A stretch of 64,000 nucleotides of DNA from NCBI RefSeq assembly GCF_000756385.1, contig NZ_JNFC01000001.1, forward strand, positions 1 through 64,000. The letters are read 5' to 3'. This document shows, one piece after another, positions 16,698-24,815 of the stretch; the first letter of the stretch is position 1, and every line of letters begins with the position of its first letter. The notes beneath the pieces were generated by a model, which was given only the letters and a program-made list of their open reading frames with translations, was not told where the DNA came from and did not search any database. Source of the DNA: Sphingopyxis sp. LC363. GTDB taxonomy: Bacteria > Pseudomonadota > Alphaproteobacteria > Sphingomonadales > Sphingomonadaceae. The position numbers and the translations under genes were made by a program.

Positions 16698-17987
16698 TTA
16701 GCGTGATACCCCGATGTCGCCCGACGAAAAGCCCGGATCGCTCGCCTCGCTATGTTTGGCGAATTCGATGCGCGCGATCGCGCGTTCGTGGACTTCGTCG
16801 GGACCGTCGGCCAGACGCAACGTGCGTTGATGCGCATAGGCCTTGGCGAGCCCGAAATCCTCCGACACGCCGGCGCCGCCATGCGCCTGGATCGCATCGT
16901 CGATGATCTTGAGCGCCATGTTCGGCGCCTGCACCTTGATCATCGCGATCTCGGCCGCCGCGGTCTTGTTGCCGACCTTGTCCATCATGTCGGCGGCTTT
17001 CAGACACAGCAGGCGCGTCATCTCGATATCGATGCGCGCGCGCGCGAGGCGATGTTCCCAGATGCTGTATTCGGCGACCTTCTTGCCGAACGCCACGCGC
17101 GACTGGAGGCGCTTCGCCATCTTCGCGATCGCTTCTTCCGCCACGCCGATCGTGCGCATGCAATGGTGGATGCGGCCGGGCCCGAGGCGCCCTTGCGCGA
17201 TCTCGAACCCGCGCCCCTCGCCGAGCAGCATCGCTTCCTCGGCATTGACGCGCACGTCCTTCAGTTCGATTTCCATATGGCCGTGCGGCGCATCGTCATA
17301 ACCGAAGACGGGGAGGTGGCGCAGGATGTTCACCCCGGGGGCGTTCAGCGGCATCAGCACCATCGACTGTTGCGCGTGGCGCTTGGCGGCAAAGTCGGTT
17401 TTGCCCATCACGATCGCGACCTCGCAGCGCGGATCGCCCGCGCCCGACGACCACCATTTGCGGCCGTTGATCACATAATCGTCGCCGTCGCGCTCGATGC
17501 GCGTTTCGATATTCGTCGCGTCGGACGAGGCGACGCGCGGTTCGGTCATCAGAAAGGCCGAACGAATCTCGCCGTTCATCAGCCGGCCGAGATATTTGTC
17601 CTTCTGCGCGCGCGTCCCGTAACGGTGGAACACCTCCATATTGCCGGTGTCGGGCGCCGAGCAGTTGAACACCTCGCTCGCAAAGCCGACGCGGCCCATT
17701 TCCTCGGCGCACAGCGCATATTCGAGGTTGGTGAGGCCGGGCCCCTCGAACTCGAACGTCTCGTCGACATGGTGATGCGCGGCGCTGCGCGGGGGCATGA
17801 ACAGGTTCCAGATGCCGGCTTCCTTCGCCTCGGCCTTCAGGTCCTCGACGACCTGGATGACCTTCCAGCGGTCGCCCGCCTTGTCCTGTTCGTTATAGGT
17901 GGGGACGGCGGGGCGGACCTTGCGTTCGATGAAATCGCGCACCCGGTCGCGCCAATAGACCTGCCGGTCGGTGAGATCGAAATCCAT
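16698..17987 (-). CDS. Acyl-CoA dehydrogenase, ACAD10/ACAD11-like
   Basis: A 429-residue acyl-CoA dehydrogenase. [18 protein letters not shown] replaces the usual TEPGSGSD loop, and [16 protein letters not shown] and [14 protein letters not shown] follow. The end has [20 protein letters not shown] and [13 protein letters not shown]. The Asp in LADGPDEVH stands where many family members have the catalytic Glu. This pattern is typical of ACAD10/11 and LvaC-type enzymes. ACAD11 and LvaC act together with an APH-like kinase to convert 4-hydroxyacyl-CoAs, and such a kinase lies in the same cluster. The start 17987 follows GGAAGG by eight bases; an upstream frame extension is not needed. Confidence 0.9.
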   Translation of the reverse strand: MDFDLTDRQVYWRDRVRDFIERKVRPAVPTYNEQDKAGDRWKVIQVVEDLKAEAKEAGIWNLFMPPRSAAHHHVDETFEFEGPGLTNLEYALCAEEMGRVGFASEVFNCSAPDTGNMEVFHRYGTRAQKDKYLGRLMNGEIRSAFLMTEPRVASSDATNIETRIERDGDDYVINGRKWWSSGAGDPRCEVAIVMGKTDFAAKRHAQQSMVLMPLNAPGVNILRHLPVFGYDDAPHGHMEIELKDVRVNAEEAMLLGEGRGFEIAQGRLGPGRIHHCMRTIGVAEEAIAKMAKRLQSRVAFGKKVAEYSIWEHRLARARIDIEMTRLLCLKAADMMDKVGNKTAAAEIAMIKVQAPNMALKIIDDAIQAHGGAGVSEDFGLAKAYAHQRTLRLADGPDEVHERAIARIEFAKHSEASDPGFSSGDIGVSR

Positions 17988-18097
17988 CTCCACATCCTTC
18001 CCTTTACGTTCACGTAAACCCTTGGACCGATTCGCGGGCCTTGCCAAGTCCTGCGGTCCGAAAATTACCTCATTTGGTCATGGCGCGCATTTTTCGC

Positions 18098-19558
18098 TTA
18101 CGGGTGCGCCCCGCTCGCGTCGGGTTCGGCGCGCGCCGCGTCGCCCAGCAGCGCCAGCCGCGCCTCGTGATCGGCGCGCGAAATCGGAAAGCGCCGCATC
18201 ACGATCAGCCCGACGATCCCGATGACGAGCACCGAAAGCATGTAACCGAGCGCCAGATCGCCGAGCACCGCGTTGCTGACCTGTCCCGGCTTGGCCCCGG
18301 CCGGAAAGGCGGCGAAGGACAGGATCATCCCCGCAGCGAAGATGCCGATGCCCGTCGCGCATTTCTGCATGAAGAAATAGCCCGCGAAGAACAGCCCTTC
18401 CGACCGGCGCCCCGTCTCGCTCTGCGACGCCTCGACGACGTCGGCCATCATCGACGAGGAGAGGATCATCAGGATGATCGAGAAGCTGTTGCTGACGAAA
18501 ACGAGCGCGAACATCGTGGCGACACTCGGCTTGCCGGGCAGGCCCGGAAAAAAGCCTTGAATCCACGCGAAATAAATGCCGCTGTTGACGATCAGCGAGA
18601 TCGCACCGGCGACGATCGCGGCGTCGCGCTTGCCGAGCTTGGTCGACAGCGGCGCGACGAGCAGAAAGGCCGCGATCATCGTCCCGAACAGCAGGAAGAC
18701 ATAGGCGACCATCTCCCCCCGCGTGAACTGCCAGAAGAAACTCAGCAGATAATTGTTCATCGCAAAGGTGATGCCCTGATTGACGAAGCCGAACAGCGCG
18801 GCGAACACCAGCCACAGGAAGGCGCGGTTCGACAGCGTATCGCGCATGTCGCGCAGGATATGCGACAGGCTCATTGCGGGCTGGTGGTCGGCGAGATTCG
18901 ACACCGCGATCCGCTTGTGCTGGCCCGCCGCCGAGATGACGACGGCGCCGAGCATGACGAGCGCCCCGGTCAGCGCATAGGGGAAATAGCCCGCCGGATC
19001 GACCAGCCCCTTGGCGCCGCCGAAAAAGACGCCATAGGCGAGGACGAGGATCACCAGCCCGCCGCCCCAGCCGAACAGGAAGCGGTAGCGCATCACCGCG
19101 GTGCGCTCGTCATAATCGGCGGTGAGTTCGGGGACGATCGCTACCGACGGCACTTCGCACATCGACACGAGTGCGCGCACGATGATCGCGAAGCCGATCA
19201 GCCAGGCGACGGTCGCCGCGTCGCTCATTTCTGGCGGGCTCCACAGCGCCATCCACGCGAACGCGAGCGGGAAGGGCGCGATATAGAGCCATGGCAGGCG
19301 GCGGCCCCAGCGGCTGCGGGTGCGGTCGGTCAGTTCGCCGATCACCGGGTCGACGAACGCATCGAAGATCAGCGCAACCATGATAGCGATGCCGACGACG
19401 CCGGCGTCGAGCCCGATGACCTGATTGTAGAAGAGCAGCAGGAAGGTCGAAAAGCCGTTTTCCTTGACGCCGTAAGCGATGCTGCCGAGCCCGTGCACGA
19501 GCTTCAGCCAGACGGGCAGGCGTTTGGGCGGCGGAACCGTCGCGGCGGCCGCGCTCAC
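18098..19558 (-). CDS. GPH family sugar/cation symporter-like MFS transporter
   Basis: A 486-residue membrane protein with about twelve hydrophobic segments. The first loop has IGELTDRTRSRWGRRLPWL, the signature of the glycoside-pentoside-hexuronide:cation symporter family (MelB type); DAFVDPVIG is the helix before it. Sphingomonads have many such proteins in catabolic clusters with acidic or sterol-like substrates, so sugar transport should not be assumed. The GTG start at 19558 overlaps the SDR stop (GTGA), indicating a transcriptional and translational link with the SDR. It probably imports the compound degraded by this cluster, an inference from context. Confidence 0.85.
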   Translation of the reverse strand: MSAAAATVPPPKRLPVWLKLVHGLGSIAYGVKENGFSTFLLLFYNQVIGLDAGVVGIAIMVALIFDAFVDPVIGELTDRTRSRWGRRLPWLYIAPFPLAFAWMALWSPPEMSDAATVAWLIGFAIIVRALVSMCEVPSVAIVPELTADYDERTAVMRYRFLFGWGGGLVILVLAYGVFFGGAKGLVDPAGYFPYALTGALVMLGAVVISAAGQHKRIAVSNLADHQPAMSLSHILRDMRDTLSNRAFLWLVFAALFGFVNQGITFAMNNYLLSFFWQFTRGEMVAYVFLLFGTMIAAFLLVAPLSTKLGKRDAAIVAGAISLIVNSGIYFAWIQGFFPGLPGKPSVATMFALVFVSNSFSIILMILSSSMMADVVEASQSETGRRSEGLFFAGYFFMQKCATGIGIFAAGMILSFAAFPAGAKPGQVSNAVLGDLALGYMLSVLVIGIVGLIVMRRFPISRADHEARLALLGDAARAEPDASGAHP

Positions 19559-20412
19559 GCGTCGGCTCCGGCCTTGGCGGCCTCCTCCATCGCGACGAGG
19601 GCGTCGAACAGGCCGGGGGCTTCGGGGTCCCACGCGTGGCGCTGGCCGATGGTCAGCCCGCCGTCGACCAGCATATGCGTGCCGGTCATGAAGGAGGATT
19701 CCTCGCTCGCGAGATAGGCGACCGCGTTGGCGATATCCTCGGGCTGGCCGCCGCGCGCGACGGGTTGCGCGGCCGCGCTCATCCCCGCGATGATCGCCTT
19801 CGCCTCATCCTTATTCGCCTCGGGCACATCGAGCGACGAGGTGAAGATATTGGTGTTGATGAAGCCGGGGCAGATCGCGTTGACGCGAATGCCGTAACGC
19901 GCAAGGTCGGTCGCGGCGACCTTGGAGAGATGCAGCACGCCCGCCTTCGCCACCGCATAGGCGATCGGCGAATAGCCCGCGCCGAGCGCCGCGACGCTCG
20001 CGGTGTTGACGATGCTCGCGCCCTTGCGGCCCTTCATATGCGGCGCGGCATAGCGGATGCCCATCGCGACCGACTTCAGCACGAGATCCATCGTCCGGTC
20101 CCAGCCCTCGGGGCTGATCTCGTCGATCGGCGCGCGGTCGCCCGCGGCGGCGGCATTATTGAACACGATGTCGATGCCGCCGGCTTTCGCCGCGGCTTCA
20201 TTCATCAGTGCCTCGATGTCCGATGGCTTGGTGACGTCGCAGCGCACGAAGTCGATCTTGCCGTTCGACTGCTCGGCGAGTGCCTGTCCGCCCGCCTCGT
20301 CGATGTCGGCGGCGAAGACATGCGCGCCTTCGCCCGCGAGTTTCAAAACCGCTGCCTTGCCTATGCCCGACGCCGCTCCGGTGACGACGGCAATCTTGCC
20401 TGCGAATCGCAT
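19555..20412 (-). CDS. SDR family oxidoreductase
   Basis: A 285-residue classical SDR. GAASGIGKA is the cofactor motif, ADIDEAGG gives an NAD-type acidic residue, and NNAAAAGD is the third. Tyr152 and Lys156 lie in YAVAKAG, and MTGTHMLVDGG ends the core. A tail of about 35 residues continues past the usual end. ATG 20412 has GGGAG about ten bases upstream. It is the first gene of a two-gene unit with the GPH transporter and diverges from the plus-strand acyl-CoA dehydrogenase pair. It probably acts on a hydroxyl of the imported substrate or its CoA derivative. Confidence 0.88.
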   Translation of the reverse strand: MRFAGKIAVVTGAASGIGKAAVLKLAGEGAHVFAADIDEAGGQALAEQSNGKIDFVRCDVTKPSDIEALMNEAAAKAGGIDIVFNNAAAAGDRAPIDEISPEGWDRTMDLVLKSVAMGIRYAAPHMKGRKGASIVNTASVAALGAGYSPIAYAVAKAGVLHLSKVAATDLARYGIRVNAICPGFINTNIFTSSLDVPEANKDEAKAIIAGMSAAAQPVARGGQPEDIANAVAYLASEESSFMTGTHMLVDGGLTIGQRHAWDPEAPGLFDALVAMEEAAKAGADA

Positions 20413-20585
20413 TGACCCATTCTCCCGTTTTCTTTTGCCACTTAGCTTAGGCGCCAAAGGTGACGCGTCAACGGCGGTCGAATCGACGCTACGGCGCCGT
20501 AACGGCAGGCCCGATTCTCCAAGTTGACGCTTGCGTAAAGTGGCGAAGCGGACGTAGATTTGGGCGCAGAAGAGGAGCCAAAAGG

Positions 20586-21767
20586 ATGAGCGAACTGGAC
20601 GCTTTCCGTACCGAGGTGCGGGAATGGCTGGAGGCGAACTGCCCCGCCGAAATGCGCGAACCGATCCGCGACGAGGGTGACGTCTGCTGGGGCGGGCGCA
20701 ATTTCAAATTCAAGAATGAAGCGCAGAAAGCGTGGCTCGAAGCGTGCGTGGCAAAGGGCTATACCGTGCCCGACTGGCCGAAGCCCTATGGCGGTGCCGG
20801 GCTGACCCCCGAGCAGACCAAGATCCTCAAACAGGAAATGAAGCGCATCAAGGCGCGCTCGCCGCTCGACAGCTTCGGTATCTGGATGCTCGGCCCCGCG
20901 CTGCTGCAATTCGGGACCGAGGAGCAGAAGGTCCAATATCTGAACCCGATCGCACGCGGCGAAATCCGCTGGTGCCAGGGCTATTCGGAACCCGGCTCGG
21001 GCAGCGACCTTGTCAGCTTGCAGACCTTCGGCGAGGACAAGGGCGATCACTGGGTCGTCAACGGGTCGAAGATCTGGACCAGCTACGCCGACAAGGCCGA
21101 CTGGATTTTCTGCCTCGTCCGCACCGACAAGACGAACAAATATCAGGGCATCACCTTCATGCTCTTTGACATGGAGAGCAAGGGCGTCACGACCAAGCCG
21201 ATCCTGCTGATTTCGGGCAACTCGCCCTTCTGCGAAACCTTCTTCGACGATGTCGAAGTGCCGAAGACGCAATATGTCGGCGAGATCAACCGCGGCTGGG
21301 ACGTCGCCAAATATCTGCTTGGCCACGAACGCGAGATGATCTCGGGCGGCGGTGCGGGCGGCGACATGGTCAGCATCGGCGGCGCCTTTGCCAAGGCGTT
21401 CGGCAAGAATGCGGCGGGCGAACTCGACGACCCGATCCTCCGCGCCGAAATGGCGGCGTTCGACGTCGATGTCTTTGCCTACAGGGCCATGGGCGAGCGT
21501 TTCATGGATATGTGGAAGACCGGCCGCGCGCATCCGGCCAGCTCGAACATGATGAAATATGTCGGGACCGAGCTCAACAAGCGGCGACACGAGCTGGTGA
21601 TGTCGGGCGGCGGCAGCGAAGCGCTCGAATGGGACAGCGAGGAAAGCAAGGGCGGCGCGCGCGCGCGCGGGTGGCTGCGCACCAAGGCGAATTCGATCGA
21701 AGGCGGGACGAGCGAAGTCATGCTCAACGTCATCGCCAAGCGCATCCTGGATTTGCCGGGGGCGTAA
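20586..21767 (+). CDS. Acyl-CoA dehydrogenase (possible catalytic subunit of a pair)
   Basis: A 393-residue acyl-CoA dehydrogenase. GRNFKFKNEAQKAWL and WPKPYGGAGLTPEQ are at the N-terminus. QGYSEPGSGSDLVSLQT is the flavin loop, GSKIWTSYADKADW follows, and the end has SIEGGTSEVMLNVIAKRIL. The GGTSE ending is that of FadE-type enzymes found as one half of two-subunit dehydrogenases in steroid and similar side-chain degradation. The start at 20586 is preceded by AGGAG and matches the family N-terminus. The next gene downstream is a second, unlike acyl-CoA dehydrogenase, which supports a heteromeric enzyme. The substrate is unknown. Confidence 0.9.
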   Translation: MSELDAFRTEVREWLEANCPAEMREPIRDEGDVCWGGRNFKFKNEAQKAWLEACVAKGYTVPDWPKPYGGAGLTPEQTKILKQEMKRIKARSPLDSFGIWMLGPALLQFGTEEQKVQYLNPIARGEIRWCQGYSEPGSGSDLVSLQTFGEDKGDHWVVNGSKIWTSYADKADWIFCLVRTDKTNKYQGITFMLFDMESKGVTTKPILLISGNSPFCETFFDDVEVPKTQYVGEINRGWDVAKYLLGHEREMISGGGAGGDMVSIGGAFAKAFGKNAAGELDDPILRAEMAAFDVDVFAYRAMGERFMDMWKTGRAHPASSNMMKYVGTELNKRRHELVMSGGGSEALEWDSEESKGGARARGWLRTKANSIEGGTSEVMLNVIAKRILDLPGA

Positions 21768-21777
21768 ACGAGACACG

Positions 21778-21902
21778 CCCTCCCCTTCAGGGGAGGGCAG
21801 CGAGACTTGGGAGCTTGCTCCCTAGTCGCAGCGGGTGGGGTCTATCGGCCTTACGCCACGCCGACAGACCCCACCCCAACCCCTCCCCTGAAGGGGAGGG
21901 GC
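21778..21902. repeat. Palindromic intergenic repeat, family D copy 1
   Basis: CCCTCCCCTTCAGGGGAGGG at the left and CCCTCCCCTGAAGGGGAGGG region at the right are each small hairpins and are mirror copies of one another. Inner arms GGGTGGGGTCTATCGG and GACAGACCCCACCCC also pair. A second copy follows at 23044-23178, so the two flank the second dehydrogenase gene. Confidence 0.8.
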
Positions 21903-21915
21903 TAAGGAGACAGAT

Positions 21916-23034
21916 ATGCCGCTCTATCACAATGACGATCAGGCGATGCTCAAGGACAGCGTCGCCCCCTTCGTGGCCGAACAGGCGCCGGTTTCGCACC
22001 TCCGCAAGCTACGCGACAGCGCCGACGCGACCGGCTTTTCGCGCGATCTCTGGGCGCAATTCACCGAAATGGGCCTGCCCGGCATGCTCGTTCCCGAGGC
22101 GCATGGCGGGCTCGGCATGGGGCATATGGAGGCGGGCATCGTGCTCGAGGAAATCGGCCGCAACCTGACCCCGTCGCCCTTCCTCTCGACCGGCGTCGGC
22201 GCGGTCGCCGCGCTGGCGAAGGCGGGCGGAACGCAGGCCGGCCGCTGGCTTCCCGCCATCGCGTCGGGCGAGGCGATCGTCGCGCTCGCGATCGACGAGG
22301 GCGCGAAGCACCGCCCCGACCGCATCGCGACGACCGCGACGCGCGCCGGAAACGGCTTTCGCCTCGACGGCAAGAAGAGCTTCGTGCTCCACGGCCATGT
22401 CGCCGATGTCAGCATCGTCGCGGCGAAGAGTGACGGCGGCATCACTTTGTTCGCGGTGCCGAAGGACGCGAAGGGCCTGACCGCCGATCCGCGCCGTCTC
22501 GTCGACTCCTCGCTCGCGAGCCACGTCACGCTCGACGGCGTCGAGGTCGATGCCGACGCGGTGATCGGCGAGGTCGATGCCGGCGGCGAGATCCTCGACG
22601 CGCTGCTCGCCGCGACCCGCACCGGCGCCGCCGCCGAGATGGTCGGCGTCGGCCAGGGCGCGATGGACATGACCGTCAATTACCTCAAGGAACGCAAGCA
22701 GTTCGGCAAGCTGATCGGCGAGTTCCAGAGCCTCCAGCACCGCGCCGCGCATCTCTACGGCGAGATGGAAGTCGCGCGCGCCACGGTAATGAAGGCGCAG
22801 CAATTGCTCGACGAGGGCAGCGAGGGCGCGAAGCTGATGGTCTCGGTCGCGAAAGCCAAGGCGGGCCGCGCCGCGAACCTCGCGGTGCGCGAAGGCGTGC
22901 AGATGCACGGCGGCATCGGCATGACCGACGAATATGACATCGGCCTCTATATGAAACGCGACCGCGCGCTCGCCGAATATATGGGCGACGTGCATTATCA
23001 CATCGATCAGGTCGCGCGGATGAACGGCTACTAA
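21916..23034 (+). CDS. Acyl-CoA dehydrogenase, divergent (possible non-catalytic subunit)
   Basis: A 372-residue acyl-CoA dehydrogenase fold. LPGMLVPEAHGGLGMGHME is near the N-terminus. The usual TEPGSGSD loop is absent; in its place is VALAIDEGAKHRPDR. RKQFGKLIGEFQSLQH and QMHGGIGMTDEYDIG are normal. Near the end, AEYMGDVHYHIDQVARM stands where catalytic members have Y-E-G-T, so the usual base appears to be replaced by Met. These features fit the partner subunit of a two-component dehydrogenase such as those of actinobacterial steroid degradation. AAGGAG lies upstream of the ATG. It follows the first dehydrogenase after one repeat. Confidence 0.88.
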   Translation: MPLYHNDDQAMLKDSVAPFVAEQAPVSHLRKLRDSADATGFSRDLWAQFTEMGLPGMLVPEAHGGLGMGHMEAGIVLEEIGRNLTPSPFLSTGVGAVAALAKAGGTQAGRWLPAIASGEAIVALAIDEGAKHRPDRIATTATRAGNGFRLDGKKSFVLHGHVADVSIVAAKSDGGITLFAVPKDAKGLTADPRRLVDSSLASHVTLDGVEVDADAVIGEVDAGGEILDALLAATRTGAAAEMVGVGQGAMDMTVNYLKERKQFGKLIGEFQSLQHRAAHLYGEMEVARATVMKAQQLLDEGSEGAKLMVSVAKAKAGRAANLAVREGVQMHGGIGMTDEYDIGLYMKRDRALAEYMGDVHYHIDQVARMNGY

Positions 23035-23043
23035 TCAGCCGAA

Positions 23044-23178
23044 CCCCTCCCCTTCAGGGGAGGGGCAGAGAGACTTGGTCCGGCGTTAGCCGGGCCTTAG
23101 TCGAGCGGGGTGGGGGGCATCGGCCTTACGCTACCTCGCCGAACCCCACCCCAACCCCTCCCCTGAAGGGGAGGGGGC
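23044..23178. repeat. Palindromic intergenic repeat, family D copy 2
   Basis: The same outer arms CCCTCCCCTTCAGGGGAGGG and CCCCTCCCCTGAAGGGGAGG as copy 1 are seen here, with inner GGGGTGGGG and CCCCACCCC arms. The right end abuts the ribosome binding site of the following SDR. Confidence 0.8.
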
Positions 23179-23197
23179 TTCAAGAGGAGCCCAACCA

Positions 23198-24001
23198 ATG
23201 AACCTCAATGACATGTTCGGCCTCGACGGCCGTATCGCACTCGTCACCGGCGGCTCGCGCGGCATCGGCAAGATGATCGTCGAGGGCTATCTCGCCGCGG
23301 GCGCCGCGCGCGTCTATATTTCGGCGCGCAAGAGTGCGCAGATCGAGGAAGCCGTCGCCGATTTCGAAACGCGCTATCCGGGCAAGGTCATCGGCCTTCC
23401 CGTCGATCTCTCGACCGTCGAGGGTTGCCGCGCGCTCGCCAAGGAACTCGAAGCGCGCGAGGAGCGGCTCGACATCCTCGTCAACAACGCCGGCGCGGCG
23501 TGGGGCGAACCCTTCGAAGGCTTCCCCGAGGCGGGCTGGGACAAGGTGATGGACATCAACGTCAAGTCGCCCTTCTTCCTGACGCAGGCGCTGCACGGGC
23601 TGCTAAAGGCCGGCGGCACCGCCGACCGCCCGGCAAAGGTCATCAACATCGGCTCGATCGACGGCATGCGGCTCAACCCGTGGGAAACATACAGCTACCA
23701 CGCGTCGAAAGCGGCGATCCTCTACCTCACCAAGCGCATGGCCGCGCGGCTGGTCACCGACCATATCCTCGTCACCGCGATCGCGCCGGGCGCCTTCCAG
23801 TCGGACATGAACAAGGCCGCGCGCGACCATGGCGACGCGGTGGCGAAGAGCATCCCGGTCAAGCGCATCGGCGTGCCCGAGGACATGGCCGGCGCCGCGA
23901 TCTTCCTCGCATCGAAGGCGGGCGACTATGTCGTCGGCGACACGATCACCGTCGACGGCGGGCTGGTGCACGGCGATCTGAAAACCAGCATCGACGCCTG
24001 A
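23198..24001 (+). CDS. SDR family oxidoreductase
   Basis: A 267-residue classical SDR. GGSRGIGKM is the cofactor motif, YISARKSAQ after the second strand suggests NADP, and NNAGAAWGEPFE is the third. Ser in INIGSIDGM and Tyr167/Lys171 in YSYHASKAA are catalytic. ASKAGDYVVGDTITVDGG ends it. The NAGAAWG and GSIDG parts resemble the RhlG-like subgroup of 3-oxoacyl reductases. GAGGAG is about ten bases before the ATG. It follows the acyl-CoA dehydrogenase pair and probably acts on the same acyl chain; direction and substrate are unknown. Confidence 0.88.
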   Translation: MNLNDMFGLDGRIALVTGGSRGIGKMIVEGYLAAGAARVYISARKSAQIEEAVADFETRYPGKVIGLPVDLSTVEGCRALAKELEAREERLDILVNNAGAAWGEPFEGFPEAGWDKVMDINVKSPFFLTQALHGLLKAGGTADRPAKVINIGSIDGMRLNPWETYSYHASKAAILYLTKRMAARLVTDHILVTAIAPGAFQSDMNKAARDHGDAVAKSIPVKRIGVPEDMAGAAIFLASKAGDYVVGDTITVDGGLVHGDLKTSIDA

Positions 24002-24017
24002 CGCCTCCTCTCCTGCA

Positions 24018-24113
24018 TCGTCACCCTCGAACGAGACACGTGGCTCGTTCGACTTGATCCGGGGTCCACGACTGCGGCCGTTGCATGGATCCGGGTCAAG
24101 CCCGGCATGACGA
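24018..24113. repeat. Imperfect inverted repeat, family F
   Basis: ACTTGATCCGGGGTCCA pairs imperfectly with TGGATCCGGGTCAAG, and TGCATCGTCACCC resembles the right end GGCATGACG in reverse. This resembles repeats seen downstream of many sphingomonad operons. It follows the SDR stop and may end transcription. Confidence 0.5.
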
Positions 24114-24123
24114 AAGGGGGAGA

Positions 24124-24165
24124 TTGACTCAATTACTCCAAGGTGTATTATATAACTAATGCACC
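24124..24165 (+). promoter_or_regulatory. Promoter with overlapping palindromic operator
   Basis: TTGACT (24124-24129) and TATTAT (24146-24151) are 16 bases apart and fit a housekeeping promoter. GGTGTATTA (24142-24150) and TAATGCACC (24157-24165) form a dyad with six bases between them and one mismatch in nine pairs. The dyad covers the -10 box, where a bound repressor would block transcription. The symmetry resembles operators of GntR/YtrA-type repressors, but that link is only by resemblance. Confidence 0.55.
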
Positions 24166-24178
24166 AAGGAGATTGACC

Positions 24179-24697
24179 ATGCGTCTGGCGTTCCTGATTC
24201 CCCCGATGATGCTCCTCGCCGCCTGCGGGTCGAACGAGAAGGCGGCCGGCGACGCGACCGAGGTCTCGATCAATGCCGAAGGCGACGGCGGCGGCGTCAA
24301 GATCCGCACCGGCAAGGACGGCGGCAAGATCAGCATCGGCGGTGAAGGGGCCGCGATCAACATCGACGTCCCCGACTTCGTCGATCTCGACATCGAGGGC
24401 GATTTCGACATCGACGGGGTCAAGCTCTACCCCGGCAGTAACGTGACGACGGTCAACGTCGACGCGAGCGACAAGGGGGGCGCCGACAAGGCGCGGGTCG
24501 AACTCGGCTTTACCTCGCCCGCCGCGCCCGCGAAGGCGGCCGACTGGATGGCGGGCGAATTCGCCAAAAACGGCGTCAAGGTCACGCGAAGCGGCGACAC
24601 GCTCGCGGGCAAGACGAAGGACGGCGAGGATTTCACGATCAACTTCGGCCCCGACGGCGCGAACGCCAAGGGCAAGGTGCTGATCACCAAGAGCTGA
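24179..24697 (+). CDS. Predicted lipoprotein of unknown function
   Basis: A 172-residue lipoprotein. The lipobox LAAC follows a hydrophobic signal. The mature part has glycine- and aspartate-rich segments: GEGAAINIDVPDFVDLDI is followed by EGDFDIDGVKLYPG. The second half (ARVELGFTSPAAPAKAADWM, GVKVTRSGD) looks like a compact domain, and DFTINFGPDG near the end suggests a beta structure. I do not recognise a named family. ATG 24179 has AAGGAG nine bases upstream. Its promoter carries a clear palindrome, so expression is probably repressible, perhaps by an envelope or small-molecule signal. A terminator-like repeat follows. Confidence 0.75.
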   Translation: MRLAFLIPPMMLLAACGSNEKAAGDATEVSINAEGDGGGVKIRTGKDGGKISIGGEGAAINIDVPDFVDLDIEGDFDIDGVKLYPGSNVTTVNVDASDKGGADKARVELGFTSPAAPAKAADWMAGEFAKNGVKVTRSGDTLAGKTKDGEDFTINFGPDGANAKGKVLITKS

Positions 24698-24713
24698 GCT
24701 TCGCTCCTGTGAT

Positions 24714-24792
24714 CGTCATCCCGGCGAAGGCCGGGATCTCTCCGTTGCGTACTGGCGAGAGGTCGAGACCCCGGCCTTCACCGGGGTGACGG
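24714..24792. repeat. Palindromic intergenic repeat, family F-like
   Basis: CGTCATCCCGGCGAAGGCCG on the left is mirrored by CGGCCTTCACCGGGGTGACG on the right, with GGGATCTC/GAGACCCC next to the loop. It lies between the convergent lipoprotein and ppc genes and may terminate both. Confidence 0.75.
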
Positions 24793-24815
24793 TTTTGGTG
24801 GCGCGACTTGGCTTC

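Noticed and set aside
21778-23178. Pair of GC-rich repeats around one gene, considered as a CRISPR-like or composite-transposon structure
   Set aside because: There are no regular spacers, no cas genes and no transposase; the units are palindromic intergenic repeats of a type seen elsewhere in the window.
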